Position numbers and translations under genes: made by a program. Positions 15,150 to 23,981 of a stretch of DNA of 64,000 nt are shown here, piece by piece. The stretch's first letter is position 1, and each line of letters opens with the position of its first letter. Origin of the DNA: Spiractinospora alimapuensis (lineage in GTDB: Bacteria; Actinomycetota; Actinomycetes; Streptosporangiales; Streptosporangiaceae); NCBI RefSeq assembly GCF_018437505.1, contig NZ_CP072467.1, positions 2,480,001 through 2,544,000 on the forward strand, given 5' to 3'. Below the pieces are notes generated by a model. That model ran no database searches. It saw only the letters and a list, made by a program, of their open reading frames with translations, and was not told where the DNA came from.

Positions 15150-16673
15150 ATGTCCCAATCCCGCGGATCCATCCCCCCGTCGCGTAAACGGCGCGCTCTG
15201 ACCACAGTCGGAGCCGTCACCGCGACGTTCGGACTCACCCTGTCCCTCGCGCCTGCCGCGGCGGCGGACCCCGGCGATCTCGGGGTCCTGGTGAAGACCG
15301 AGAACATCCTGACGCACATGGAGCGGCTGCAGACCATCGCGGACTACAACGATGGGAACCGCGCCTTCGGGACCGACGGCTACGAGGTCTCGATGATGTA
15401 CGTCATGGACCAACTGGAGCAGGCCGGCTACAGTCCCGAACGCGTCCCGTTCGAGTTCGAGGTGCCCGTCGAGCACAGCGACCCCGGTCTGTCCCGGGTG
15501 GAGCCCGACCCGCGTGACTTCGTCGCCGGCGACGACTTCCTGACGCTCCAGTACTCCGCGGCCGGCGACCTCACGGCCCAGGGCGTCCCGGTGGAGCCGG
15601 ACGCCGCCGACAGTGCCTGTTCCGCGGACCACTTCGCGGACTTCCCCGAGGGGGCGATCGCCATCGCCCAGCGTGGGGAGTGCGACTTCGCCGTCAAGAC
15701 GCAGAACGCGGCCGACGCCGGGGCGGCCGGCATCGTCATCTTCAACAACGTGGACGAAGGGCCGATCGACGGCACGCTGAGCTACCCCGCGGACATCCCC
15801 TCGCTGGGTGCCGCCCAGGACGTGGGTCAGGAGCTGGTCGACAACGCGGCCAGCGGGGAACTCACCCTGAACATGGTGGTCGACACCGAGATCGTCACGG
15901 AGACCGGGTACAACGTCGTCGCCGAGACCGAGGGCGGCGCCAAGGACAACGTCGTGACCCTGGGCGCCCACCTCGACAGCGTGGAGAACGGCCCGGGCAT
16001 CAACGACAACGGCAGTGGCAGCGCGACGATCCTGGAGATCGCGCTTCAGCTCGCCCGGCTCGACGAGCCGAACAACGCCGTCCGCTTCGCGTGGTGGGAC
16101 GCCGAGGAGCTGGGCCTGCACGGCTCCGAGCAGTACGTGTTGGGGCTGAGCGAGGAGGAGCGGGACGACATCGCGCTCTACCTCAACTTCGACATGCTGG
16201 GCTCCTCCAACTACGGGCGGTTCGTCTTCGACGGACGCAACGAGCTCGGAGGGTCGGACGTGGACCCGGCCCCGGGTTCGGTCGCGATCCAGAACATGTT
16301 CGAGGAGTACTTCGACGACGCCGAACTGGTGACGGAGCCGACCGCGATCGACGGACGGTCCGACTACAAGGCGTTCCTCGACCACGGGATCCCGGTCGGG
16401 GGCCTGTTCTCCGGCGCCGACGGATACAAGACCGAGGAGCAGGTCGAGTGGTACGGCGGTGTCGCGGGTGAGCCCTACGACTTCTACTACCACACGCCCG
16501 ATGACACCTACGAGAACGTGAACGTCGACAGCCTGGACGAACTGTCCGGCGGTGTGGTGCACGCGGTGGAGACCTACGCCGACAGCACCCTCCCGGTGAA
16601 CGGGCGCATCCGCAGCATGTGGCAGCCCGGGGAGATCCAGTGGGAGCGGCACGGAGACGCCTGGCTGCGCTGA
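15150..16673 (+). CDS. secreted M28-family zinc aminopeptidase with PA domain
   Basis: A 507-residue exported peptidase. A signal peptide (basic SRKRR, hydrophobic core, AAAADP cleavage region near residue 40) precedes a PA insert domain (about 140-250, with CDFAVKTQNAADAGAAGIVIFNN). The catalytic M28 domain carries the expected ligands: His274, Asp286 (GINDNGSG), Glu319/Glu320 (WWDAEELG), Asp348 (NFDMLGS) and His448 (YHTPDD). This matches Streptomyces aminopeptidase S. ATG 15150 follows GGAGGA. It has no C-terminal P-domain. It likely releases N-terminal amino acids from peptides outside the cell. A strong hairpin follows the stop. Confidence 0.92.
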   Translation: MSQSRGSIPPSRKRRALTTVGAVTATFGLTLSLAPAAAADPGDLGVLVKTENILTHMERLQTIADYNDGNRAFGTDGYEVSMMYVMDQLEQAGYSPERVPFEFEVPVEHSDPGLSRVEPDPRDFVAGDDFLTLQYSAAGDLTAQGVPVEPDAADSACSADHFADFPEGAIAIAQRGECDFAVKTQNAADAGAAGIVIFNNVDEGPIDGTLSYPADIPSLGAAQDVGQELVDNAASGELTLNMVVDTEIVTETGYNVVAETEGGAKDNVVTLGAHLDSVENGPGINDNGSGSATILEIALQLARLDEPNNAVRFAWWDAEELGLHGSEQYVLGLSEEERDDIALYLNFDMLGSSNYGRFVFDGRNELGGSDVDPAPGSVAIQNMFEEYFDDAELVTEPTAIDGRSDYKAFLDHGIPVGGLFSGADGYKTEEQVEWYGGVAGEPYDFYYHTPDDTYENVNVDSLDELSGGVVHAVETYADSTLPVNGRIRSMWQPGEIQWERHGDAWLR

Positions 16674-16743
16674 CACCCGCCACCACCGTTGCGGGATCGA
16701 CACCGGGCGGACGGTGCGTCTCGCTCGCCCAGTGCCCCGACAA

Positions 16744-16788
16744 CGACGCGGCCCCCTCCAGCGCCATGCGCTGGAGGGGGCCGCGTCG
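16744..16788. terminator. strong bidirectional hairpin terminator
   Basis: A perfect 21-base stem with a three-base CAT loop: the left arm (16744-16764) begins CGACGCGGCC and the right arm (16768-16788) ends GGCCGCGTCG. It lies between the convergent M28 peptidase and TerC genes, two bases from the terC stop. There is no T tract, as is usual for such I-shaped terminators in actinomycetes. Confidence 0.9.
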
Positions 16789-16790
16789 CG

Positions 16791-17846
16791 TCAGCCCTGT
16801 TTCGCGTCCGAACCGTCCGACGCCACGGAACCGGCCGCGCCGTCCGCGCCGTCGGCTCCCGAGGTCATGTCCGAGGTGGTCGCCCGCACGTGGCTGTTGG
16901 ACTCCGCGCGGGATCGCAGCAGGCTGGCTACCGTGGTGACGACGAGGATGACCCCGATGACACCGAGGGAGAAGAACTCGGTGGGTTCCCACACGTTGAG
17001 GTCGGTGGTGTGCGCGACCGCGTGCAGCATGAGGGTGATCCCGATGTAGCCGAGGATGAGCGCGAGGCCCTTGTTCAGGTACACCAGGCGGGTCAACAGC
17101 CCGCCGACGAGGAAGAACAACTGGCGCAGCCCCATCAGGGCGAAGGCGTTCGCGGTGAACACCAGGTAGGGCTCGCGCGTGATCCCGAAGATCGCCGGGA
17201 TGGAGTCCAACGCGAAGACGATGTCCGCCAGGCCCACCGCGAGCATGACGAGCAGCAGCGGCGTGATGTGCAGCCGGCCGTCGATGCGTGTCACGAGCTT
17301 GGCGTCGTGGTACTCCCGCGTCGTGGGGACCACCTTGCGGATCGACCGCAGCAGCACGTTCTCGCGGTACTCGCCGTGGTCGGCGGAGTGCGCGCTGGAG
17401 ACGAGCAGCTTGATCGCGGTGAAGAGCAGGATCGCGCCGAACAGGTAGAAGACGCCGATGAACGCCTCCACCGCCGCCGCACCCACCGCGATGAACACGG
17501 CGCGGAACGCGAGCGCCATGACGATACCCACCAGCAGCACCCGCTGGCGGTGTTCCCGTGGCACCGCGAAGGAGCCGATGATCAGCAGGAAAACGAAGAG
17601 GTTGTCGATGCTCAGTGAGTACTCGACGATCCATCCGGTGAAGAACGCGACGCTCTGCTGGACGTCGGTCACGACGCCCAGCACGATGCCGAAGATGATC
17701 GCGAAGCTGACGTAGACGCCCACCCAGGCCGCTGACTCACCGAGTCCGGGTTCGTGCGGCTTGCGGATCACCAGCACGAAGTCCACCGCGATGATCAACA
17801 GCATGACCGCGATGGTCACTGCCCAGACCAGGAACGGGACGTCCAC
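16791..17846 (-). CDS. TerC-family membrane protein
   Basis: A 351-residue protein with about nine membrane spans, of the TerC/Alx family. These proteins are linked to tellurium resistance and, in several bacteria, to manganese export and metal loading of secreted enzymes. The hallmark acidic residues are present within membrane segments: SLSIDNLFVFLLI near residue 75 and LADIVFALDSIPAI near residue 210, plus FALMGLRQLFFLV. The C-terminus is a soluble Ala/Asp/Ser-rich tail. The gene is followed by the shared terminator and preceded by the carboxyltransferase gene 11 bases away, so the two may be co-transcribed. Confidence 0.9.
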   Translation of the reverse strand: MDVPFLVWAVTIAVMLLIIAVDFVLVIRKPHEPGLGESAAWVGVYVSFAIIFGIVLGVVTDVQQSVAFFTGWIVEYSLSIDNLFVFLLIIGSFAVPREHRQRVLLVGIVMALAFRAVFIAVGAAAVEAFIGVFYLFGAILLFTAIKLLVSSAHSADHGEYRENVLLRSIRKVVPTTREYHDAKLVTRIDGRLHITPLLLVMLAVGLADIVFALDSIPAIFGITREPYLVFTANAFALMGLRQLFFLVGGLLTRLVYLNKGLALILGYIGITLMLHAVAHTTDLNVWEPTEFFSLGVIGVILVVTTVASLLRSRAESNSHVRATTSDMTSGADGADGAAGSVASDGSDAKQG

Positions 17847-17857
17847 GGATCAGCTCC

Positions 17858-19390
17858 TCATTCGTTCGGTACTACCGGTGTGTCAGGCCGAGCGTCAGGT
17901 TCCACGCCCAGCCTCCGGTAGCGCAAGAGGCGTTGATCCCGCCGATCGGTGGGGTCGGTTCGAAGTAGGTCCACCAATTCGTGGCGCAGGTGCTCGCCCA
18001 CCCGCTCGCAGAATGATATGACCTCTTCGGCCGCGTCGTCGTGCTCGGGCACGATTCGGTCAACAATCCCGGACCGCAACAGGTCGAGAGAACGCACTCC
18101 CTGTTTCTCCGCGAGTTCGGGCCCCCGGTCCACGGTCCGGTAGACGATCGCGCTGGCCCCCTCCGGCGGGAGGGGGGACAGCCAGGCGTGCTGGGCGGCC
18201 AGCACCCGGTCCGCGGGGATGAGCGCGAGCGCCCCGCCGCCGGTTCCCTGCCCCAGCAGGACCGAGACGGTCGGCGCCGGCAGCATCACCAGTTCGGCGA
18301 GACAGCGGGCGATCGAGGCCGCCATGCCGCGCTCCTCCGCTTCCTTGGAGAGCGCCGCGCCCGGGGTGTCGATCACGGTGACCAGTGGGATGCCGAGTTC
18401 CTGGGCCATGCGCATGCCACGGCGGGCCTCCCGCAGCGCCGCCGGTCCCAGGGGTCGCTCCGGGGTCTGGCGTGCCCGGTCCTGGCCGAGCAGCACGCAC
18501 GGCGCTTCCCCGAACTTGGCCAGGGCGAACAGCAGCCCCGGGTCGCGTTCGCCGTCGCCCGTCCCGTTCAGGGGAATCACGTCACGAGCGGCGTGCCGCA
18601 GCAACTGGCGCACACCCGGCCGGTCCTCACGTCGTGACCGGAGGATCGAGTCCCACGCGGGGACGTCGGTGACAGGCTCCTGGCGCCGCTCCGGGCCGGG
18701 TTCCAGGCCGTCCGTGGAGGCCATGAGCACGTTGAGGGCGCGGTCGGCGAGCTCGGGCACGTCCTCGGGCTCCAGCACGGCGTCGATCAGCCCGCGCCGG
18801 TAGAGGTTCTCCGCGGTCTGGACCCCCTCGGGGAACTCCCGCTCGTAGAGGGCCTCGTACACCCGCGGGCCCAGGAACCCGATCAGGGCGCCCGGTTCGG
18901 CGACGGTGACATGCCCCTGGGACCCCCAGGAGGCCAGCACGCCGCCGGTCGTGGGATTGCGGAGGTACACGAGGTAGGGCAACTGGGCCGCCTTGTGCGC
19001 CGCGATCGCCGCGGAGATCTTGACCATGGACAGGAAGGCGACCGTGCCCTCCTGCATGCGTGTTCCCCCGGACGCGGGCGCGGCTAGGAGCGCCAGACCC
19101 TCGGCGGTCGCACGCTCCACGGCCTCGACGAGCCGTTGTGCGGCCGCGACCCCGATCGATCCGGCGAGGAACGAGAACTCGCAGGCCACGACCGCCACGC
19201 GGCGGCCCCGGATCAGCCCTTCGCCGGTGATCACGGCCTCGTCGGCGCCGCTGCGTTCCCGCGCGGCGGCCAGTTCCGCCGCGTACTCCGGCGAGGGATT
19301 GACGTCCAGTGGCGTCGAGTCCCATGAGACGAAGGAACCCGCGTCGAGGGTGCGTTCCAGCAACTGTCGTGCGCTGATGCGACTCGCCAT
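17858..19390 (-). CDS. acetyl-CoA carboxylase carboxyltransferase, fused beta-alpha
   Basis: A 510-residue carboxyltransferase that moves CO2 from biotin to acetyl- or another acyl-CoA. The N-terminal half is AccD-like without the zinc ribbon (VITGEGLIRGRRVAVVACEFSFLAGSIG; PASGGTRMQEGT). The C-terminal half is AccA-like (GIPLVTVIDTPGAALSKEAEERG; GQGTGGGALALIPADRVL; SPLPPEGASAIVY). ATG 19390 follows GGGGGGAG; the 24 codons upstream look untranslated. Biotin carboxylase and carrier are not nearby. It is divergent from a GntR/FadR regulator, a common arrangement for lipid-controlled genes. Confidence 0.88.
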   Translation of the reverse strand: MASRISARQLLERTLDAGSFVSWDSTPLDVNPSPEYAAELAAARERSGADEAVITGEGLIRGRRVAVVACEFSFLAGSIGVAAAQRLVEAVERATAEGLALLAAPASGGTRMQEGTVAFLSMVKISAAIAAHKAAQLPYLVYLRNPTTGGVLASWGSQGHVTVAEPGALIGFLGPRVYEALYEREFPEGVQTAENLYRRGLIDAVLEPEDVPELADRALNVLMASTDGLEPGPERRQEPVTDVPAWDSILRSRREDRPGVRQLLRHAARDVIPLNGTGDGERDPGLLFALAKFGEAPCVLLGQDRARQTPERPLGPAALREARRGMRMAQELGIPLVTVIDTPGAALSKEAEERGMAASIARCLAELVMLPAPTVSVLLGQGTGGGALALIPADRVLAAQHAWLSPLPPEGASAIVYRTVDRGPELAEKQGVRSLDLLRSGIVDRIVPEHDDAAEEVISFCERVGEHLRHELVDLLRTDPTDRRDQRLLRYRRLGVEPDARPDTPVVPNE

Positions 19391-19464
19391 ACTCTCCCCC
19401 CGGTCCGTGGACCGTGACCGCCCCAGACGGTGGGGCAATACTGTGTGCCTGACACTCGCCACGA

Positions 19465-19485
19465 TTGGCTCAGTGGCCTAGCCAA
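19465..19485. promoter_or_regulatory. inverted repeat, probable GntR operator
   Basis: TTGGCT (19465-19470) and AGCCAA (19480-19485) are perfect inverted arms around nine bases. They lie in the 130-base divergent space, 36 bases before the GntR gene and 75 bases from the carboxyltransferase start. FadR/GntR proteins bind short dyads of this kind, so autoregulation plus carboxyltransferase control is plausible. Confidence 0.5.
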
Positions 19486-19520
19486 AATAACCCGCCGAGC
19501 CCCCTAACGGAAAGGCAGGC

Positions 19521-20216
19521 ATGTCCCAGCGCTCCGTCAATCCCCGCCCGGTCTCTCGTCCCCGGCTGTACGAGCAGCTCGTGCAGCGCTTGTGTGAGTA
19601 CATCGGTGACGCCGGACTCGGCCCCGGCGACCGGCTTCCGCCCGAACGTGAGCTCGCCACCGCACTTGGAGTGAGTCGTGCCACGCTCAGCCAGGCGCTC
19701 GTCGCCATGGAGGTGCACGGCGTCATCGAGGTCCGGCACGGCGACGGCGCCATCATCCGACGCACGGTGGTCGAGGAACAGGTGCTGGCGATGCTGCGCG
19801 ACCGGGGGAACCGACACGAGGAGGTGATCGAGGCACGGCAGGCCCTGGAGGTGAAGCTCGCCGAACTCGCCGCGCGGCGACGCGAACCGGCGGACCTCGC
19901 CGAGATCGACGACGCGCTGACCCAGATGCGCGAGGAGATCCACACGGGCCGGCGCGGCGTCGGTGGGGACGAGAGGTTCCACGCCGCGATCGCCACCGCG
20001 GCCAGGTCCCGCCTCCTCTCCCGGATGATGACCGAAATCGCGCCCCTTATCGCCGAAACCCGGCTGGGCTCCCTCTCCCAGCCGGGACGCCCCGACGCCT
20101 CGCTCGCCGGACACGAGCACGTCGCCGCCGCCATCCGGGCCGGCGACCCCGACGCGGCCGCCACCGCCATGCGCGACCACCTGCGTCTGGTGTCCATCAT
20201 CGACAGCGAGGAGTGA
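19521..20216 (+). CDS. GntR-family regulator, FadR/FCD subfamily
   Basis: A 231-residue regulator. The N-terminal winged helix (about 15-80) has LCEYIGDAGLGPGDRLPPERELATALGVSRATLSQAL and the wing GVIEVRHGDGAII. The C-terminal all-helical FCD ligand domain has the conserved metal-site residues: EARQALEVKLAELAA, FHAAIATAARSRLL, then a late HEHVAAAIRAGDPDAAATAMRDHL, where His and Asp bind metal. Ligands of this class are small acids or acyl-CoA. It is divergent from the fused carboxyltransferase, which is its likely target. Confidence 0.9.
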   Translation: MSQRSVNPRPVSRPRLYEQLVQRLCEYIGDAGLGPGDRLPPERELATALGVSRATLSQALVAMEVHGVIEVRHGDGAIIRRTVVEEQVLAMLRDRGNRHEEVIEARQALEVKLAELAARRREPADLAEIDDALTQMREEIHTGRRGVGGDERFHAAIATAARSRLLSRMMTEIAPLIAETRLGSLSQPGRPDASLAGHEHVAAAIRAGDPDAAATAMRDHLRLVSIIDSEE

Positions 20217-20306
20217 GTGGCCGACCCTCTTCTCGCTGGTCCGGGGTACCGCCGGCCAGGTCGGGAACAACCCAACCAGGACACCGGAGCGTGCCGGGGG
20301 GAAGAC

Positions 20307-20969
20307 ATGGGAGTCACTCGATTTCAGGTGGCGGTCTCGCTGGACGGCTACATCGCCGGCCCACGACAGAGCCAGAGCGAACCGCTGGGCGAGGGCGGGG
20401 AGCGGCTGCACGACTGGATGACCCCGCTGGAGGCGTGGCGCCGCCAACACGAGGGCTACGCCGGCGGCACGGCCACCCCGAGCACACCTGTGTTGGAGGA
20501 GGTCCAGGCCAACATCGGCGCCGTCGTCATGGGACGCAACATGTTCGGGGGTGGCCCCGGTCCCTGGAAGGACACCTCCTGGCGCGGCTGGTGGGGCGAG
20601 AACCCGCCCTTCCACACCCCCGTATACGTCGTCACACACCACGCCCGCCCGTCGGCGGAGATGGAGGGCGGGACCACCTTCCACTTCGTGACCGACGGGG
20701 TCGACGCCGCGATCCAGGCCGCACGGGACACCGCGGGCGAACGCGACGTCCTGATCAGCGGCGGCGCCAACGTCATCCAGCAAGCCCTGGCCCTCGGAGC
20801 CGTGGACGAGTTCTTCCTGCACATCACGCCGCTCATCCTGGGCGACGGAGAACGTCTGCTGGTCAACGTCGGCGACCTGCGGTTGCGTCAGATCCGGGGC
20901 GTCGTCGCCTCGAACGTCACCCATCTCAAGTACCACGTCGAACCGCCCGAGCGGCGCGCTCCTTCCTGA
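20307..20969 (+). CDS. dihydrofolate reductase-family protein (RibD C-terminal domain)
   Basis: A 220-residue protein of the RibD-C/DHFR-like fold, which binds NADPH. Visible parts are the start FQVAVSLDGYIAGP, a loop VVMGRNMFGGGPGPW, the strand PVYVVTHHAR, DVLISGGANVIQQAL (nucleotide site) and the closing strand DEFFLHITPLILGDGERL. ATG 20307 is preceded by GGGGGGA; the in-frame GTG 20217 adds 30 unlikely residues. These single-domain homologues are common in actinomycetes and usually have no assigned substrate. It is a lone gene after the GntR regulator. Confidence 0.85.
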   Translation: MGVTRFQVAVSLDGYIAGPRQSQSEPLGEGGERLHDWMTPLEAWRRQHEGYAGGTATPSTPVLEEVQANIGAVVMGRNMFGGGPGPWKDTSWRGWWGENPPFHTPVYVVTHHARPSAEMEGGTTFHFVTDGVDAAIQAARDTAGERDVLISGGANVIQQALALGAVDEFFLHITPLILGDGERLLVNVGDLRLRQIRGVVASNVTHLKYHVEPPERRAPS

Positions 20970-21063
20970 CGTCCGGAGCTCCGAGGGCCGAACGGATCGC
21001 GACGGATCGCGACGGAGCGCGACCGGCCCTGTCTCGAGAGTCCCCACCACTGTTAGGGTCCGG

Positions 21064-21891
21064 ATGAGTCGTCCTCGATCCCCCGGAGTGACCTCCATGC
21101 GTGACACCTCGAGCAAACGCCGTGTGATCAGCCCCGGCGGCTTGCTTCTGGTCGCGGTGTGCTTCTTCCTGCCCTTCCTCACCGTGTCGTGTGAGTCAAG
21201 TTTCGGTGGGGGGAGTGTCACCTACACCGGTTTCGACCTCGCCTTCAACGGAGCCCCCTCGGTGAGCGGCTTCGGGGGTGAGGCCTCGTCGTCGGACCTG
21301 GACGACCTGCGGGCCGGGTTCCAACCCCTCGCGATCCTGTCCCTTCTCGGCCTCGTAGCGGGCATCGGGCTGGGACTCGCGCTCCCCACGCCGTTCGCCC
21401 GCTGGCTCGGCGGCGCCACGGCCACACTCGTCGCCCTGGCGAGCGCCATCGCCCAGCAGGTCTGGATTCGCCGGGCCCTCGACGAAGCCATCGAGTCCGA
21501 GGCGTCCGGGGCCGGCTTCGGTATCACCGCGGACATGCTGAACACCAGTACCGAGTTCGGGTTCACGATCGTCCTCACCCTGCTGCTCGTCGTCCTGGCC
21601 TACAACGTCGTCGAAGCGGTGTTCCAGGCCCGGCCCGATCTGCTACCCGGTGGGAACGGGCCGACCCACGTTCCACCGCCGGGATTCCCGCCCCAGGGCC
21701 CACCGCCTCCCAACCATGCGGTCTGGTCTCCGCCACCCGGCCACCCGAGCGGAGGGACACCACCGGGATACGGTCCTCCGCCGGGCACCCCGCCCCCGGG
21801 TCCCGCGACAGGCCCCCACCCGCACGCCCACCCCGCTCCCGCTCCGCCACCTCCCCCTCGGACACCGCCACCGTGGGGAAACACACCATAA
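21064..21891 (+). CDS. membrane protein with proline-rich tail
   Basis: A 275-residue membrane protein of unknown function. A first span (GGLLLVAVCFFLPFLTVSC) is followed by a Ser/Gly-rich outer loop. Spans near residues 95-115 and 120-140 and a fourth near 170-190 come next. The last 80 residues are almost only Pro, Gly, His and Ala (PPPGFPPQGPPPP-type runs) and are disordered, perhaps binding SH3- or WW-like partners or the wall. Two starts are possible: ATG 21064, with a TAGGGT box five bases upstream (leaderless), or ATG 21097, with GGAG eight bases upstream. No lipobox of good quality is seen. Confidence 0.65.
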   Translation: MSRPRSPGVTSMRDTSSKRRVISPGGLLLVAVCFFLPFLTVSCESSFGGGSVTYTGFDLAFNGAPSVSGFGGEASSSDLDDLRAGFQPLAILSLLGLVAGIGLGLALPTPFARWLGGATATLVALASAIAQQVWIRRALDEAIESEASGAGFGITADMLNTSTEFGFTIVLTLLLVVLAYNVVEAVFQARPDLLPGGNGPTHVPPPGFPPQGPPPPNHAVWSPPPGHPSGGTPPGYGPPPGTPPPGPATGPHPHAHPAPAPPPPPRTPPPWGNTP

Positions 21892-21970
21892 CCTCCGGAG
21901 AGCTCTCCGCCCCCACGGTGAGTATCGGAGGCAGCGAGCCAGCGCCGAGGGGAAACCGTAGAGTCGGGAC

Positions 21971-22567
21971 ATGACCAAGCGCGACATCGACAAGCCCGTG
22001 GTGCTCTCCCGCATCTACACCCGAACCGGGGACGGCGGCCGCACCAGTCTCGGCGACGGGAGCGGGACCTCCAAGAACGATCCCCGGCTGGTGGCCTACG
22101 CCGACGTCGAGGAGGGCAACGCCGCGATCGGAGTCGCCCTGGCACTGGGGGACGTGCCCGAGGACGTCCGGCGGCTGCTGCTGCGGGTGCAGAACGAACT
22201 GTTCGACGTCGGCGCCGACCTCGCATCCCCCGTGGTGGAGAACCCCGAGTTCCCGCCGCTGCGGGTGGAGGAGGACTACGTCACCCGGCTCGAGACCGAG
22301 TGCGACACCTACAACGCCGACCTGCCCACCCTCCGCAGCTTCGTCCTGCCCGGCGGCAGCCCGGCCGCCGCGCTGCTCCACACCGCGCGCACGGTGGTCC
22401 GACGAGCCGAACGATCCGCCTGGGCCGCCGTCGCCGAACACGGCGACACCGTCAGCCCACTGCCGGCGAAGTACCTGAACCGCCTGTCCGACCTTCTGTT
22501 CATCCTGTGCCGGACGGTGAACCCCGGCGGCGAGGTGCTGTGGAAGCCGGGCGGCGAGCGGAGCTGA
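21971..22567 (+). CDS. cob(I)alamin adenosyltransferase, PduO type
   Basis: A 198-residue ATP:cob(I)alamin adenosyltransferase that makes adenosylcobalamin. The N-terminal ATP motif RIYTRTGDGGRTSLGDGS, the mid-protein VQNELFDVGADLA and the helical FVLPGGSPAAALLHTARTVVRRAER with LPAKYLNRLSDLLFILCR are all present. Adenosylcobalamin serves methylmalonyl-CoA mutase, whose chaperone MeaB and epimerase are encoded at 4-7 kb. It is also the chromophore expected for the CarH/LitR-type regulator at 62393. In Streptomyces this gene likewise lies close to the ATP synthase operon. Confidence 0.94.
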   Translation: MTKRDIDKPVVLSRIYTRTGDGGRTSLGDGSGTSKNDPRLVAYADVEEGNAAIGVALALGDVPEDVRRLLLRVQNELFDVGADLASPVVENPEFPPLRVEEDYVTRLETECDTYNADLPTLRSFVLPGGSPAAALLHTARTVVRRAERSAWAAVAEHGDTVSPLPAKYLNRLSDLLFILCRTVNPGGEVLWKPGGERS

Positions 22568-23104
22568 CCCGCGAGCGGCAACGCCTCCCACGCGGGAGAG
22601 GCCGGCGGGCCAGGCTGCGGCGAATGGCGCCCCCAGGGGAAACCGCCGCGGAGCACGCTCCCCCCGACCGTCTATCCCGCGGTGCGCGCGGTGTCGCTGG
22701 TGCACCGCGCGCACGCCGATCCGGCGGGACCTACCGCCCGCCTGGAGCCGCCTCGGCCGCCAAACACCACCGTCGGCCTCAACACCGCAGTGGTGCGCGG
22801 CACTGCCGCGCACCACGCACACAGTAGCCCGGCGGGCCAGGCTGCGACGGAACGCCGCCCGGGGGGAGGACAGCCGCGAAGCACGCCGTGTGGCTTCAGG
22901 GGTACTCCCCAAGGGCCGCCACCTTGTGAGCATGGCCCTCAGACCACGCCCCTCCCGGATATCCGCACTGTGGGGTACAACTGACCCGCACGATGGGGCG
23001 GCTGGGGCACCGCCACGCACCCCACGCACGCTGATTCGTCGAGGCCAACCGTCCGTCGGGGGCGACACGACGGTGAACACCAGCGCCGCCCCCAGGGCGG
23101 CCCG
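22568..23104. other. gene-free interval with repeats and hairpins
   Basis: A 537-base interval between the adenosyltransferase and the convergent thiamine-binding gene. Open frames here have no coding character. It holds two diverged copies of a 55-56-base segment and two long perfect hairpins (listed separately), then unremarkable GC-rich sequence. Confidence 0.6.
22604..22886. repeat. direct repeats flanking two strong hairpins
   Basis: Direct copies lie at 22604-22658 and 22831-22886. Both begin GGCGGGCCAGGCTGCG and end AGCACGC, with scattered differences between. Inside are two perfect hairpins. One has 12-base arms GTGCGCGCGGTG (22682-22693) and CACCGCGCGCAC (22703-22714). The other has 11-base arms GTGGTGCGCGG (22790-22800) and CCGCGCACCAC (22806-22816). 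The layout suits a structured RNA, a decayed miniature element or a double terminator. Confidence 0.55.
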
Positions 23105-23401
23105 TCAGGAGCCGCGGAGGTGCTCCTCTACGGCGTCCACCTTGTGGGACAGGCCGTCGACCATGCCCTCGCGGATGTCGGCCTTCAGGGTGAGGCTGAC
23201 CCGTGAGGCGCCCTGGCCGGCGGCCTCGACCGCTCGGCGCACGACGTCCATGACCTCGTCCCACTCCCCTTCGACGCTGGTGAACATGGCATCGGTCCGG
23301 TTGGGGAGCCCACTCTCGCGGACCACCCGCACGGCTTCGGCGACTGGCTCGGCAACGGATTCGCCGACCCCCATCGGGGTCACAGAGAACGCGACGATCA
23401 T
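23105..23401 (-). CDS. MTH1187-family thiamine-binding protein
   Basis: A 98-residue protein of the MTH1187/YkoF family (DUF77), a small ferredoxin-like fold that binds thiamine or related pyrimidines. ATG 23401 gives the family start [15 protein letters not shown]; 12 more codons upstream lack support. Also typical are [28 protein letters not shown] and [12 protein letters not shown]. It lies 60 bases after the DUF2550 gene and may be the last gene of the ATP synthase transcript. Confidence 0.85.
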   Translation of the reverse strand: MIVAFSVTPMGVGESVAEPVAEAVRVVRESGLPNRTDAMFTSVEGEWDEVMDVVRRAVEAAGQGASRVSLTLKADIREGMVDGLSHKVDAVEEHLRGS

Positions 23402-23461
23402 GTGGGCCAGCCTACGGTTCACGGCCCGCGTTGGCACGCCCTCGTTCAGCGCGCCGAGGGG

Positions 23462-23956
23462 TCAGGAAAGGTAGCGGGGGCCGGGCGGAACGGCCTCCAC
23501 CCACGACAGGAACCCGGTCAGAGCGGCCTCGCTCATGGCCAACTCGTGGGTGGGCACGCCGGAGTCCTCGTCGTGGTTGTGGGTTCTCCCCACCTCGACG
23601 ACGACCATCTGGGGGCGGTTCCGGAACTCCTGCGCGTCCGGCTCCCTGCGCCCCAAAACGACAAGACCCCTGCGCGGCAGACGAACTGCCGGCAGGGGCC
23701 GAAGTGAGAAGGTGCGGAACCAGCGAAGCTCCTCGCTGCCGTACCGCACACAACCGCGGCGCCACGGTCCGTGGGGGCGTTTCGCCCCTTCACCCGTCTC
23801 CACAGCGTGGGAGAGAGGAACCGTGCGTACGGAACAGGGCACGGTCCCGCGCCGCAACGAGTAGCGGCGCAGGCCGAACAGCACCAGGAGCGTGGCCGCC
23901 ATCACGGCCACGACGATGACGAGTGACTCCCCGGTACTGGACAGGTGCACCTCCAC
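23462..23956 (-). CDS. DUF2550-family membrane protein
   Basis: A 164-residue protein with one N-terminal membrane anchor (SLVIVVAVMAATLLVLFGLRR) and a cytosolic beta-rich domain. Its family motifs are RGTVPC, WRRGCVRYGSEELRWFRTFSLRP and EVGRTHN. DUF2550 genes follow atpC in most actinobacteria, with no known role. GTG 23956 has AGGAG five bases upstream, 26 bases after the atpC stop, so it is part of the atp operon. A longer in-frame reading to 24289 overlaps atpC and is not used. Confidence 0.85.
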   Translation of the reverse strand: MEVHLSSTGESLVIVVAVMAATLLVLFGLRRYSLRRGTVPCSVRTVPLSHAVETGEGAKRPHGPWRRGCVRYGSEELRWFRTFSLRPLPAVRLPRRGLVVLGRREPDAQEFRNRPQMVVVEVGRTHNHDEDSGVPTHELAMSEAALTGFLSWVEAVPPGPRYLS

Positions 23957-23981
23957 CGTGGCTCCTGGTACGCCGCGTGCC

